DNA of 64,000 nucleotides. It comes from Gemmatimonadaceae bacterium (GTDB taxonomy: Bacteria; Gemmatimonadota; Gemmatimonadetes; Gemmatimonadales; Gemmatimonadaceae). Positions 35,294 to 44,503 of this stretch are shown piece by piece; within the stretch, counting starts at the first letter, position 1, and the number at the start of each line of letters is the position of its first letter. Below the pieces are notes generated by a model that saw only the letters and a program-made list of their open reading frames with translations, had not been told where the DNA came from and did not search any database. Made by a program: the position numbers and the translations under genes. The stretch is from assembly GCA_025358925.1 (NCBI GenBank), contig JANYHT010000017.1, forward strand, positions 62,001-126,000. Direction: 5' to 3'.

Positions 35294-36525
35294 CCAGCGG
35301 ATCCATAGCGTCAGCCGATCTCGACGCACTGCTCGTGACCGCACGCACGTTTGTTCGCGACGAGCTCGTGCCGCTCGAACCAACACTCCTGCACGGTTCG
35401 TGGGCGAGTATCGAACCCGCGTTAGCGAAACTCCGCGTACGCGCGCGCGCGCTTGGTCTGTGGTCACCCTTCTTGCCGAAATCGCTTGGCGGACTTGACC
35501 TACCGCTCGACGCGTACGCACGTCTCTCCGAAGTGCTTGGTTGGACGCCGTTTGGTCCGTACGTCTGCAATTGCCAAGCACCCGACGTGGGCAATATGGA
35601 ACTGCTTCTACAATTTGGTACCTCCGATCAAAAGTCGCGATTTCTCGACCCACTCACACGGGGCGATATTCGCAGCTGTTTCGCGATGACGGAGCCTCAG
35701 CATGCCGGTTCCAATCCGGTCTGGATGTCTACGCGTGCAGTACGCGATGGCGATGAGTGGGTGATTTCGGGACACAAATGGTTCACGTCAAGCGCTGATG
35801 GCGCCGCGTTTGTCATTGTGATGGCCGTGACCGACCCCGACGCACAGGCGCCGCATGCACGAGCCAGTCAAATCCTAGTTCCACTTCCCATACCGGGATA
35901 TTCGCTCGTACGCAATATCTCCGTGATGGGTGACGTCGGCGGTGGGTGGGCGAGCCATGCTGAAGTGCGTTTCGATCACGTACGCGTGCCGGTCACCAAT
36001 CTGCTCGGACCGCAAGGACACGGATTTGCGTTGGCGCAAGAACGACTCGGACCAGGACGCATCCATCACTGCATGCGATGGATCGGTATCTGCGAGCGGG
36101 CCTTCGACTTGATGTGTCGACGCGCCGTTGCGCGTGAGCTCGCACCTGGCGATCCGTTAGCCAACAAACAGGCGGTGCAGTTCTGGATCGCAGAATCACG
36201 TATCGAAATTCATGCATCGCGTTTGATGGTGCTTGATGCGGCCGCGCGCATCGCGAACGAAGGACAAGAAGCGGCGCGCGAGCAGATTGCGTACATCAAA
36301 GTTTTTGTGGCGAATACATTGCAACGCGTACTAGATCGCGCAATTCAGGCGCACGGCGCGCTTGGGATGACCGACGACACACCGCTGGCGTGGTGGTATC
36401 GTCACGAGCGCGCGGCACGCATTTATGACGGTGCCGACGAAGTGCATAAAACGGTCATCGCGCGGCGTGCGCTCAAGCCATATTTCAACGCGCAGGTGCG
36501 GGCCGCGCACGCGCCGCCAGCGTGA
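35290..36525 (+). CDS. ACAD10/11-like acyl-CoA dehydrogenase
   Basis: Protein of 411 aa with the acyl-CoA dehydrogenase fold. FAMTEPQHAGSNP and ISGHKWFTSSADG form the FAD site. QAHGALGMTDDTPLAWWYRHERAARIYDGADEVH closes the domain (seen as QAHGALGMTDD and RIYDGADEVHKT). The YDGADEVH end replaces the YEGTSxIQ of ordinary fatty acyl dehydrogenases. As I recall, that ending is typical of ACAD10/ACAD11, which act on 4-phosphoacyl-CoA. The start overlaps the SDR stop and the end overlaps the kinase start (GTGA), so the three are translationally coupled. The order and company support work on 4-hydroxy acids rather than plain beta-oxidation. Confidence 0.88.
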   Translation: MTSGSIASADLDALLVTARTFVRDELVPLEPTLLHGSWASIEPALAKLRVRARALGLWSPFLPKSLGGLDLPLDAYARLSEVLGWTPFGPYVCNCQAPDVGNMELLLQFGTSDQKSRFLDPLTRGDIRSCFAMTEPQHAGSNPVWMSTRAVRDGDEWVISGHKWFTSSADGAAFVIVMAVTDPDAQAPHARASQILVPLPIPGYSLVRNISVMGDVGGGWASHAEVRFDHVRVPVTNLLGPQGHGFALAQERLGPGRIHHCMRWIGICERAFDLMCRRAVARELAPGDPLANKQAVQFWIAESRIEIHASRLMVLDAAARIANEGQEAAREQIAYIKVFVANTLQRVLDRAIQAHGALGMTDDTPLAWWYRHERAARIYDGADEVHKTVIARRALKPYFNAQVRAAHAPPA

Positions 36526-37610
36526 ACGACACGATTGCGGTGCGCGATGGCGAGCAAGTCGACACCATCGCACTCCGTCGATGGCTGGCGCTCGTGCGGC
36601 CCGATTTGGTGCCGGCTGGTGGGGCCGTCCTAGTCACACAATTCCCAAGCGGCTTTTCGAATCTGACGTATCTCGTGCGCATTGAGCACGAAGACGGGGT
36701 TCGGTCGTACGTATTGCGGCGCCCTCCGTACGGAGTGAAGCCAGGTATCGCACACGATGTCGGACGCGAGCACGATATCCTCGCCGCGCTCTATCCGCTT
36801 GGTGTTCCAGTACCACAACCCATTACGCGCTGCGACGACGTTGCGGTGATCGGTGCGCCCTTCTATCTGATGGAGCACGTCAACGGGTTAATTCTGCGCG
36901 GAAAGCCGCCAGTCGAACTGGCGGCGAATGTGGAGGAGATGCCCGTTATTCTCGCCGCGCTCTCGCGGACGTTTGTGTCCACGCTGGTACAACTTCACTC
37001 GGTGGATATTTCGCGCCCACCGCTTTCGTCACTCGGCAAGCCCGACGGCTACGCGCGTCGGCAAGTGGCGGGTTGGACTCGACGTTGGCACGCGGCGCGC
37101 ACGCAAGAAGTTCCGGACATTACGATGGTAGCACAGTGGCTTGATGCGCATTGTCCGCCGGAGCATGCGGCATGTCTGGTACACAATGATTACAAATTCG
37201 ACAACCTCGTGCTCGATCAAAACGATCTCACGCGCGTGCTCGCGATTCTCGACTGGGAGATGGCCACCATTGGCGATCCGATGATGGACCTCGGCACCAG
37301 CCTCGCGTACTGGGTTGAAGCCGGTGACGATCCAGTCTTTCGTTCGCTCGGACTCGGTGTCACGGCGCTGCCCGGCATGGCGACGCGCGCCGAACTCGTA
37401 CACGCGTACGCTGCCGCCAGTGGCCGAGACGTCAGCGACGCGCCGTTTTATTATGCGTTTGGACTTTTCAAAGTTGCGGTTATTGCGCAACAGATTTTCG
37501 CACGCTTTGAACAGGGCCTCACGCGCGATGTTCGATTTGGTGCATTGGGCAACGTGGTGCAGGCCCTTGGCAACGCAGCTGCTACGGTGATCGACCGTGG
37601 ATCGATCTAG
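36522..37610 (+). CDS. APH-family acyl-CoA kinase (ACAD10/11 N-domain or LvaA type)
   Basis: Protein of 362 aa from a GTG start. The aminoglycoside-phosphotransferase fold is clear: SGFSNLTYLV, VLRRPP (ATP Lys/Arg region), LVHNDYKFDNLVL (catalytic H-x-D...N) and ILDWEMATIGDPMMDLG (metal-binding Asp). Full APH-like proteins of this type next to an ACAD are not drug-resistance enzymes. In animals the same domain is fused to ACAD10/11, and in Pseudomonas putida LvaA phosphorylates 4-hydroxyvaleryl-CoA. Here the two functions are separate but coupled genes. The gene ends 16 bases from the convergent plug-domain gene. Confidence 0.88.
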   Translation: MNDTIAVRDGEQVDTIALRRWLALVRPDLVPAGGAVLVTQFPSGFSNLTYLVRIEHEDGVRSYVLRRPPYGVKPGIAHDVGREHDILAALYPLGVPVPQPITRCDDVAVIGAPFYLMEHVNGLILRGKPPVELAANVEEMPVILAALSRTFVSTLVQLHSVDISRPPLSSLGKPDGYARRQVAGWTRRWHAARTQEVPDITMVAQWLDAHCPPEHAACLVHNDYKFDNLVLDQNDLTRVLAILDWEMATIGDPMMDLGTSLAYWVEAGDDPVFRSLGLGVTALPGMATRAELVHAYAAASGRDVSDAPFYYAFGLFKVAVIAQQIFARFEQGLTRDVRFGALGNVVQALGNAAATVIDRGSI

Positions 37611-37626
37611 TCGGCCGACAACATGG

Positions 37627-38358
37627 CTACATCGTCGTGATGGAGATCGCGCCACACGCCGGATTGGCGCGCACCGACAATAGTTCTGGCGCCATCGTAA
37701 CTCCGTCGCGATACACCACCATCAGTTTGATCGACCGCGTTGACACGTTATTGAGCGGGTAACCCGGAAGGGCCAGACCATCAAGAAAAAGCGTTGGCGC
37801 ACAGCGGCCGCGTGTGCTGAGCACCGACGCGCCGGATCCACTGCCGATAATCACAAATCCAGAGGTGTTTTGCAGTAGATCCGTTGTGAACTGCGCGTGC
37901 CGTTCGTCGATGTCACGTTCGGTGGTGACTGTCCCAAAGCGCGATGCGTCCACGGCGGATGCAAAGCGGCGAAGATCGCGCTCCCACGAAGCGTCCGCAC
38001 GCCGTTGCACGCGCACCGTATCCAAGCGCTGTCCGATGTGATCGAGCGTAAACTGCACCGTATCGGTTGGCGTAAAACGAATGAGGTCCGCGAGCGGCAA
38101 AAACCCGATGCGCCGCGCGCCAATATCGAGAAGGCCAACCGGTACGTTCGCTATACGGAATCGACCATCGGCATCGGAAAGCACCGCTTGATCACGACCA
38201 CGCACGCGGACTTCGGCGCCTTCCAGCGGCCGACCCAAGTCGTCTTTCACGAAACCGATCAGCATCGCTCCTTGCGCCTGTCCGAGCGCAGGAACAACCG
38301 AACCAGCGGCAAACAGCATAGCGACGAGATGTGTGCGAACTGCGCGTGGCGTGTTCAT
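37627..38358 (-). CDS. Exported carboxypeptidase-regulatory plus plug-domain protein
   Basis: Protein of 243 aa with a signal peptide (MNTPRAVRTHLVAMLFAAGSVVPALGQ). Residues 30-110 are a carboxypeptidase-regulatory-like beta sandwich (IGFVKDDLGRPLEGAEVRVRGRDQAVLSDADGRF in two parts). Residues 135-243 resemble a TonB-receptor plug (TTDLLQNTSGFVI, GRCAPTLFLDGLAL, YRDGVTMAPELLS). There is no beta barrel, although such plugs normally sit inside one. It has the shape of N-terminal parts of SusC-like receptors, and the frame is intact. The thiolase gene ends 25 bases upstream of its start. Confidence 0.75.
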   Translation of the reverse strand: MNTPRAVRTHLVAMLFAAGSVVPALGQAQGAMLIGFVKDDLGRPLEGAEVRVRGRDQAVLSDADGRFRIANVPVGLLDIGARRIGFLPLADLIRFTPTDTVQFTLDHIGQRLDTVRVQRRADASWERDLRRFASAVDASRFGTVTTERDIDERHAQFTTDLLQNTSGFVIIGSGSGASVLSTRGRCAPTLFLDGLALPGYPLNNVSTRSIKLMVVYRDGVTMAPELLSVRANPACGAISITTM

Positions 38359-38383
38359 GGCATGCTCCGTGGTGGACGACGTA

Positions 38384-39553
38384 TTAGCCCTTGTACACCT
38401 CAAAAATGCCAGCGGCTCCCATGCCTCCGCCAATGCACATTGTAACTAGCCCGTAACCACCACCACGACGCTGCAACTCATGCACCAATTGCGTGGTCAG
38501 TTTCGCACCCGTCGCCCCAAGCGGGTGTCCAAGCGCGGTGGCGCCGCCGTTCACGTTTGTGATGGACGGATCGATACCGAGTTCTTGAATAACGGCCAGT
38601 GCTTGCGCGGCGAATGCCTCGTTCAGTTCGATGAGCGTGATATCGCCGAGCGAAAGCCCGGCACGCTTGAGCGCCTTTGGTACGGCCTTGATTGGACCAA
38701 TGCCCATGATGTCGGGCGAAACGCCTGCGGTGGCAAAGCTCACGAAGCGAGCAAGTGGTTTGAGTCCCAGTTCCTTGGCCCGGTCCGCACTCATCACGAG
38801 TACCGCCGCAGCACCATCGGAATACGGACTCGCATTGCCTGCAGTGACAGAACCTGTCGCCATGAACGCCGGTCGCAGTTTGGCGAGCCCTTCGACAGTG
38901 GTATCTGCACGCGGGCATTCATCGGTGTCAAACATCACCTCCGTCACGATTTTTTCTGCGCCCATCCACGCGAACCGTTGCGTAGCGATCGGAATGATCT
39001 CTGGACGAAATACACCGGCCGCGATTGCTTTCACAGCTTTTTGCTGACTCTCATACGCAAATTGATCTTGCGCAGTGCGCGAGATATTCCATTGCCTCGC
39101 CACACGTTCGGCGGTGAAGCCCATGCCGATGTAGCTCTCCGTCATGTCTGGCGATAGTCGCGCATTGTAACCCGACATAGGCACCTGGCTCATCAACTCC
39201 GTACCTCCTGCGAGCACGGTGTCACCCATCCCGGCGATGATGGCCTGCGCCGCGTAGGCAACCGATTGGAGTCCGGACGAACAAAAACGATTAATGGTGG
39301 CGGCCGACGTTTCGACCGGCAACCCGCCGCGCAGCCACGCGAGCCGCGCGTGATTGAGACCTTGCGACGCTTCAGGCATCGCGCAGCCCCACTGCACATC
39401 TTCGACGATCGCCGGGTCGATGCCCGCGCGATCAATAGCTGCCTTCATCACAATGGATGTGACATCCACCGGATGTGTGCCAGCGAGCGAACCGTCTGCC
39501 TTACCACGGGCGACGGCGCTGCGCACGGCACTGACGATCACGACTTCGGTCAT
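38384..39553 (-). CDS. fadA: Acetyl-CoA acyltransferase (thiolase), FadA type
   Basis: Protein of 389 aa. Thiolase catalyses the last step of beta-oxidation, cleaving 3-ketoacyl-CoA. Cys91 in NRFCSSGLQSV is the nucleophile. GGATALGHPLGATGA holds the active-site His and CIGGGMGAAG the C-terminal Cys. NEAFAAQALAV is conserved. The ATG at 39553 (MTEVVIVSAV) is chosen because thiolases begin right there. It lies 34 bases downstream of the fadN-like gene on the same strand, the order seen in the Bacillus subtilis fadN-fadA operon. Confidence 0.93.
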   Translation of the reverse strand: MTEVVIVSAVRSAVARGKADGSLAGTHPVDVTSIVMKAAIDRAGIDPAIVEDVQWGCAMPEASQGLNHARLAWLRGGLPVETSAATINRFCSSGLQSVAYAAQAIIAGMGDTVLAGGTELMSQVPMSGYNARLSPDMTESYIGMGFTAERVARQWNISRTAQDQFAYESQQKAVKAIAAGVFRPEIIPIATQRFAWMGAEKIVTEVMFDTDECPRADTTVEGLAKLRPAFMATGSVTAGNASPYSDGAAAVLVMSADRAKELGLKPLARFVSFATAGVSPDIMGIGPIKAVPKALKRAGLSLGDITLIELNEAFAAQALAVIQELGIDPSITNVNGGATALGHPLGATGAKLTTQLVHELQRRGGGYGLVTMCIGGGMGAAGIFEVYKG

Positions 39554-39587
39554 CTGCGAATGCTCCATGCAGCGCAATGAGGGAGGC

Positions 39588-41897
39588 TCAATTGCGCAGC
39601 GGCTTGCCGGTCTTGAGAGTGTACGCGATGCGGTCTTGTGTCTCCTTCGTGCCGAGAAGACTCAGGAACTGTTCGCGCTCGAGGTCCAACAGGTCCTGTT
39701 CCGTCACATCGCGCGGTGTCCCATCACCGCCGCACAACACATAACCAATGGCGCGACCCACACGCACATCATGCGCTGATGCTTGTCCCGCTTCTTTCGC
39801 TGCCCACAACGCGTACTCTAAGTTGCCTAGGCCGTCGCGGCCTAACGCACGCACTGTGCGTTCGATAGGTGGCAAGTAGCCCGGTGCGAGGTCCAGTACG
39901 CGCGCCTTCGCGTCGGCGAGTTGATGATCACGATTCATGCTGATGCGATCGGTGCTGCGCAAATATCCAAGTGCGCGCGCTTCGTGCGCACTCGTGCTGG
40001 TGGTGGCAAATGCGATGATTTTGAATGCTCGTTTGACGGCAGCGAAGAGATCAACCTCTTCAAAGTTTTGTAACTCGGCGGTGAAGCGCATCAGAAGCTC
40101 TTTCGTGCCGCCGCCACCCGGCAACAAGCCAACACCGGCCTCCACGAGGCCCATGTATGTCTCCGCGTACGCTTGCACACCATCACCGTGTAGCGTGAAC
40201 TCCGCGCCACCGCCCAGCGTCATTCCCGCCGGTGCAACAACCACTGGAAACGGTGCACGTCGAATGGACATGACGCTGTCTTGAAATGCTTTACAGGACG
40301 CCGCAATGTCATCCCACGCACCGGCCGCCATCGCGAATGATACCTGCGAAAGATCCGCGCCAACACTGAATGCGCGCGCATCCTCGTTGCCAATCACGAG
40401 GCCAGCAAACCCGCTCTTCTCGACTTTTCGCAAGGCGTTCGCGAGACCTGTGAGCACGCCTTCGCCCAGGCTATTCATCTTCGAGCGGAACTCGAAACAC
40501 GCGACACCATCACCCAAGTCAATCAGGCGCGACAGCCCGTTGTCTTCGAGAATGCGTCCACTCTTGGCCAAGCTTGCGAGCGCGAGACGACCCGGAATAC
40601 TTGGCACGGGCTCGTACGTCCCGTCAAATGTGAGATACTCGCCGTCGCGATAAAAGCTGCCGTGCGCTTGTTCTAGGAACGCCGGCACCGCGAGCGCACG
40701 TGCTTTGAATTCTTTCGCGAGCCAATCGAGGCCGAGCGCGTCCATGACTTGAAACGGCCCCGCCTCCCACCCGTAGCCCCACTCCATCGCGCGATCAATC
40801 GCGACGATATCGTATGCAAGTGTTGCGGCAACTGTGAGCGTGTAATGGGCAGCGTCAACGAGATGATCACGCAAGAACGCACCTTGCGCAGCGGGCGTTT
40901 GAATTGCCGCAGGCAAGCGTTGCGCGATTGGGAGGCGAATGGCTTGACCTAGATCTCCGCCCTCCAGTCGCTGTTGCTTCGCGTATGATTTTGTTTTCCA
41001 ATCGTACGTGAGCGTGCCGTCTTTCGCCTTCGTATAAAAGCCGCCTGCCGTTTTGTCGCCGAGTTTTCCTTGTGCCACTAACTCAAGCACCCAGTCGGGC
41101 AACATCATATCTTCACCAGTCGCGCTGCCGATGCCCTTAGTCACGTGGGCCAGCACATCCAATCCGGAGAGATCGGCGGTGCGCATGGTCGCACTGCGCG
41201 CGCGACCAATGAGAGAACCGGTCAGTCCATCGACTTCGTCGATCGTGAGTCCGTGCTCCATCATGCGACGCATCGTGCCGACCATACCGTAGACGCCGAG
41301 TCGGTTCGCGATAAAGCCTGGTACATCCTTCGCGATCACAATGCCTTTGCCAAGCGTACGTTCGGCAAATTCGCGCATCGCGCCAATGACGGCATGATCC
41401 GTCTCTCGCGTGGGGATGATTTCCAACAAATGCATGTAGCGCGGCGGATTGAAGAAGTGCGTGCCGAGAAAACGACGACGAAACTTTTCGCTCCGACCTT
41501 CGAGTAACGTCGACATCGGGATGCCTGACGTGTTCGACGAGATGATAGCCGTGGGCTTCATCAATGCTTCGATACGTGCAAAGAGCTGTTGCTTCGGACC
41601 CGCGAGTTCGATGATGGCTTCGCAAATCCAATCGCACTCGGAGAGCATCGCGAGATGATCTTCGGTGTTGCCCGTGCGAACGCGGGCAACGGCGGCGGCT
41701 TCCATAAACGACACGGGCTTCGACTTGCTGGCTTTCAGCAATCCGTTGTTGGCGGGGGCACTACGATTGGGCGACTTGGGATCGGTGTCGCCCGGGATGT
41801 CGAGCAACACGACGCGGCAGCCAGCCGACGCGGCAAGGGCGGCAATCCCGCTCCCCATCGCGCCAGCGCCCACCACGCCGACAGTCGTCACGCGCAT
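39588..41897 (-). CDS. fadN: 3-hydroxyacyl-CoA dehydrogenase/enoyl-CoA hydratase, FadN type
   Basis: Protein of 769 aa. The N-terminal part is the NAD-dependent 3-hydroxyacyl-CoA dehydrogenase (VGVVGAGAMGSGIAALAASAG; SSNTSG; GTHFFNPP; KDVPGFIANR). The C-terminal part is an enoyl-CoA hydratase-like domain (FEFRSKMNSLG, GNEDARAFSVGADL, GMTLGGGAEFTLHGD, ETYMGLVEAGVGLLPGGGGT). Dehydrogenase first and hydratase last is the FadN order, the reverse of E. coli FadB. AGGAG lies six bases before the ATG. It is transcribed with the thiolase and would turn the enoyl-CoA made by the facing ACAD operon into acetyl-CoA products. Confidence 0.92.
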   Translation of the reverse strand: MRVTTVGVVGAGAMGSGIAALAASAGCRVVLLDIPGDTDPKSPNRSAPANNGLLKASKSKPVSFMEAAAVARVRTGNTEDHLAMLSECDWICEAIIELAGPKQQLFARIEALMKPTAIISSNTSGIPMSTLLEGRSEKFRRRFLGTHFFNPPRYMHLLEIIPTRETDHAVIGAMREFAERTLGKGIVIAKDVPGFIANRLGVYGMVGTMRRMMEHGLTIDEVDGLTGSLIGRARSATMRTADLSGLDVLAHVTKGIGSATGEDMMLPDWVLELVAQGKLGDKTAGGFYTKAKDGTLTYDWKTKSYAKQQRLEGGDLGQAIRLPIAQRLPAAIQTPAAQGAFLRDHLVDAAHYTLTVAATLAYDIVAIDRAMEWGYGWEAGPFQVMDALGLDWLAKEFKARALAVPAFLEQAHGSFYRDGEYLTFDGTYEPVPSIPGRLALASLAKSGRILEDNGLSRLIDLGDGVACFEFRSKMNSLGEGVLTGLANALRKVEKSGFAGLVIGNEDARAFSVGADLSQVSFAMAAGAWDDIAASCKAFQDSVMSIRRAPFPVVVAPAGMTLGGGAEFTLHGDGVQAYAETYMGLVEAGVGLLPGGGGTKELLMRFTAELQNFEEVDLFAAVKRAFKIIAFATTSTSAHEARALGYLRSTDRISMNRDHQLADAKARVLDLAPGYLPPIERTVRALGRDGLGNLEYALWAAKEAGQASAHDVRVGRAIGYVLCGGDGTPRDVTEQDLLDLEREQFLSLLGTKETQDRIAYTLKTGKPLRN

Positions 41898-42001
41898 TCG
41901 GTTCTCCTGTAAGGACTCGTGAAAACTCCCGCGAGGACCGACAGGAGGGAAGGGGGATTACACACAAAACACGACGCTACCGTCACATTACTGCAATCGG
42001 C

Positions 42002-44503
42002 CTACGGATTGAACCAATACGAGAACTTGACGAGCAGGGTGTTGGACGGACGTGAGGCGAATAAATCGCCAACATCACGCGTTGCCTCAAACGTGCCGGG
42101 GTTGCGCGAATTCTGCGCACGTCCCTGTTGCCACACGAGAAACACCGTACTCGCCGGACGATACTCCCAGCGCAACACCGCATTGGAATTGAACTGCTTC
42201 AGATTGAAACTGCTCGGCAGTGCGGTACCACCGTACGACCGAAAGCGATCAGCGTATTGATTCGCGCGTGGGGCGGCGATTTGCCGCCATTCGGCATACG
42301 CACCCGTTGTGACGAACGGCTGCGCGTACACTTGTAACGAAAGTGTCGGCGTGGCCGTCCAGTTCGCGCGTGCCGTGATCGACAGAATATTTTGCGCGAG
42401 CCGTGCGAACGTGTAGTGCGTGCTGTCTTGCAGAATGGCGCCGTAGTTCCCAACCCACTGCTGATCATTGGTCACGAAATCATACGACGCGAATAACGAG
42501 GTGGAGAAGCGACTCGCGACGCGTGCATCGGCGCCAAGATCCGCGCCGCGATACCATGAGCGACCTTCATCGCTGCGTCCAACTCGAAACGCGATCTTCG
42601 GTACGACGGACGGTCGTGGGTCGCCAACGAGATCGAATCGAATGCCGTTCTTCGCCGACTGTCGCAGTGCTGGGCCGCCCCGCGCACAACTGACGCAGTG
42701 TGTACCGCCCACGTCGCTCAGGGAATAGGTGATCGCGCCACCCCAGTTGTTACGCAAACTCGCGCTCGTATGGAGCGAAAACGTCTGGCTCGCGAGCAAC
42801 CCACCGCTGGTCCAATGCGTTTCAAGCGACGACGTCGAAAATGCGGAGCGAAACAGTTTGGTCGGCTTGAGTTGTGTCAGGTCAAGTGACTGCCTGAACT
42901 GCACGTCGTTGATGAGCGTGACGAATCCCAAATCATTTTGCTCCAGTCCGGTGCTGGCAAAACGAAAAAAACTCTCGTAGCGCACGCGCCCGCCAACTTG
43001 TTTCAATCCAACGGCGCCAGCAAATCCGCTCATCGATGTGCGCGTCGAATCGTACGTCGCTTCATGATCTGGGCGTTGAAAGAAATGCACACTGTTGCGC
43101 TGCGTGGCCGCAATCGCTGCCGCCGTGCCTTGCACGCCGTTGAAGGCGGTGAACCCATTCAATTCCCACCGCGTCGCAAATCTTGTGTAGCCTTGCAAGA
43201 GCAACGTAGTTGCAGAGCGTCGGAGGACGGGCGCCGTCACGGCGTCGAGCTGTCGGCGTACGTCCATGAACTGCGCGCCAATTTGTGTTCGACCGCCGCG
43301 CATTTCGCGAAGGGCACGCGCCACGAGGTAGTTTGTTTGCGGCTCGATCGTACGCCCGCTCACCCCGCGCACGCGTTCGGTGGATGCATCGACGAGGCCG
43401 AACGCCACGCCATTGGCGAAGCGTCCTGAGACCTTCGCTGCACCGGTAATGTTCGTAAACCCAGGATCAGCATCAGACGTACGCAACTGCGGCGTTCGTC
43501 CAATACGACGTGTGTAAAAAAGTCCTTCACACGGTCCGCCGCAGCGATATAAGCCCGCACCCTCCTGGAAAAACGGACGACGTTCGTCAAAGCGAATTTC
43601 GAAGGCCGAGAGATTCAGTACTGCCGGATCTGCTTCGACCTGCCCGAAGTCCGGGTGCACGGTTGCATCCACAGTGACACTGGGACCCAACCCTGCTTTT
43701 ATGTCGAGGCCGCCGGTTAGTGCTACAACGTTTCCGCCGGTAGATGACACGACATTGGGCACGCTCTTGGCGACCGAGTACGGGAGTAGTTCAAGCCGAC
43801 GCGCCGGCGCGATGCCTTCAATGCCCGTGACGAGGCCCATCTGCGACATCAGCGTGCGCGCGGACCTGCGGTATGTCGGCCATGCGTCCCGTTGATTGCG
43901 GCGCGCGATATCACGCCACACGCCAAAGCCGAATTCGTGCGCATCCTTTGCCGTGAAGCGCAGTTGACTGAATGGCACGCGAAACTCCGCAACCCAACCA
44001 GCGCTGTCAATGCGCGCAGCCGCGTCCCAGACACCGTCCCACGTCGGGTCTTCCACGTTGTCGGAGTAGACGGAAAAATCTTGTTTGACGCCAGCTGGAT
44101 TAATCGCCAGTTCCACGCCCGTGCGTCGGTCGTGATAGGCGTCAATGATGATCTTGATCTGATCACTGGTCGTCTTGACGTCGCGCCGACTGAGCAAGCT
44201 GCTGATGCTATCGGGGTGCGGATCAAATGCGCGCACCAGCACGTACAGATAGTGATCATCGAACGCGACACGCGCTTCCGTGCGAAATGCGGTGGGCTGA
44301 TCTTCCCCAGGATCAAACTGGCGAAAGTCGGTGATTGCCGGGGTGGATTGCCAAACGGCATCGTTTGCTTTCCCGTCAATCACTGGCGCGAACAACGCGC
44401 GTACTGCGCGACTCGTCGTGCTTTGCGCGGTGGCTGCGGTCGTGCCGAAGCACAGCAGCAGACCACTGACAAACAACACCCAAGGCGTGATTCGCAATGT
44501 CAC
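42002..44503 (-). CDS. DUF5916 exported protein with CBM9-like domain and beta-barrel
   Basis: Protein of 833 aa. A signal peptide (to TAATAQ) is followed by a CBM9-like domain (about 35-230: PVIDGKANDAVWQSTPAITDF, EARVAFDDHYLYVLVRAFDP, WVAEFRVPFSQLRF). The rest is a run of amphipathic strands typical of DUF5916, predicted to form an outer-membrane barrel (FFQEGAGLYRCGG, VSGRFANGVAFGLVDAS). It probably binds a carbohydrate or peptide ligand at the cell surface; the ligand is unknown. Its ATG overlaps the acyltransferase stop by 4 bases (ATGA). Confidence 0.82.
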   Translation of the reverse strand: MTLRITPWVLFVSGLLLCFGTTAATAQSTTSRAVRALFAPVIDGKANDAVWQSTPAITDFRQFDPGEDQPTAFRTEARVAFDDHYLYVLVRAFDPHPDSISSLLSRRDVKTTSDQIKIIIDAYHDRRTGVELAINPAGVKQDFSVYSDNVEDPTWDGVWDAAARIDSAGWVAEFRVPFSQLRFTAKDAHEFGFGVWRDIARRNQRDAWPTYRRSARTLMSQMGLVTGIEGIAPARRLELLPYSVAKSVPNVVSSTGGNVVALTGGLDIKAGLGPSVTVDATVHPDFGQVEADPAVLNLSAFEIRFDERRPFFQEGAGLYRCGGPCEGLFYTRRIGRTPQLRTSDADPGFTNITGAAKVSGRFANGVAFGLVDASTERVRGVSGRTIEPQTNYLVARALREMRGGRTQIGAQFMDVRRQLDAVTAPVLRRSATTLLLQGYTRFATRWELNGFTAFNGVQGTAAAIAATQRNSVHFFQRPDHEATYDSTRTSMSGFAGAVGLKQVGGRVRYESFFRFASTGLEQNDLGFVTLINDVQFRQSLDLTQLKPTKLFRSAFSTSSLETHWTSGGLLASQTFSLHTSASLRNNWGGAITYSLSDVGGTHCVSCARGGPALRQSAKNGIRFDLVGDPRPSVVPKIAFRVGRSDEGRSWYRGADLGADARVASRFSTSLFASYDFVTNDQQWVGNYGAILQDSTHYTFARLAQNILSITARANWTATPTLSLQVYAQPFVTTGAYAEWRQIAAPRANQYADRFRSYGGTALPSSFNLKQFNSNAVLRWEYRPASTVFLVWQQGRAQNSRNPGTFEATRDVGDLFASRPSNTLLVKFSYWFNP

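Noticed and set aside
36522-37610. Aminoglycoside resistance gene
   Set aside because: The APH fold is coupled to an ACAD and an SDR, the arrangement of acyl-CoA kinases, not of drug-resistance genes.
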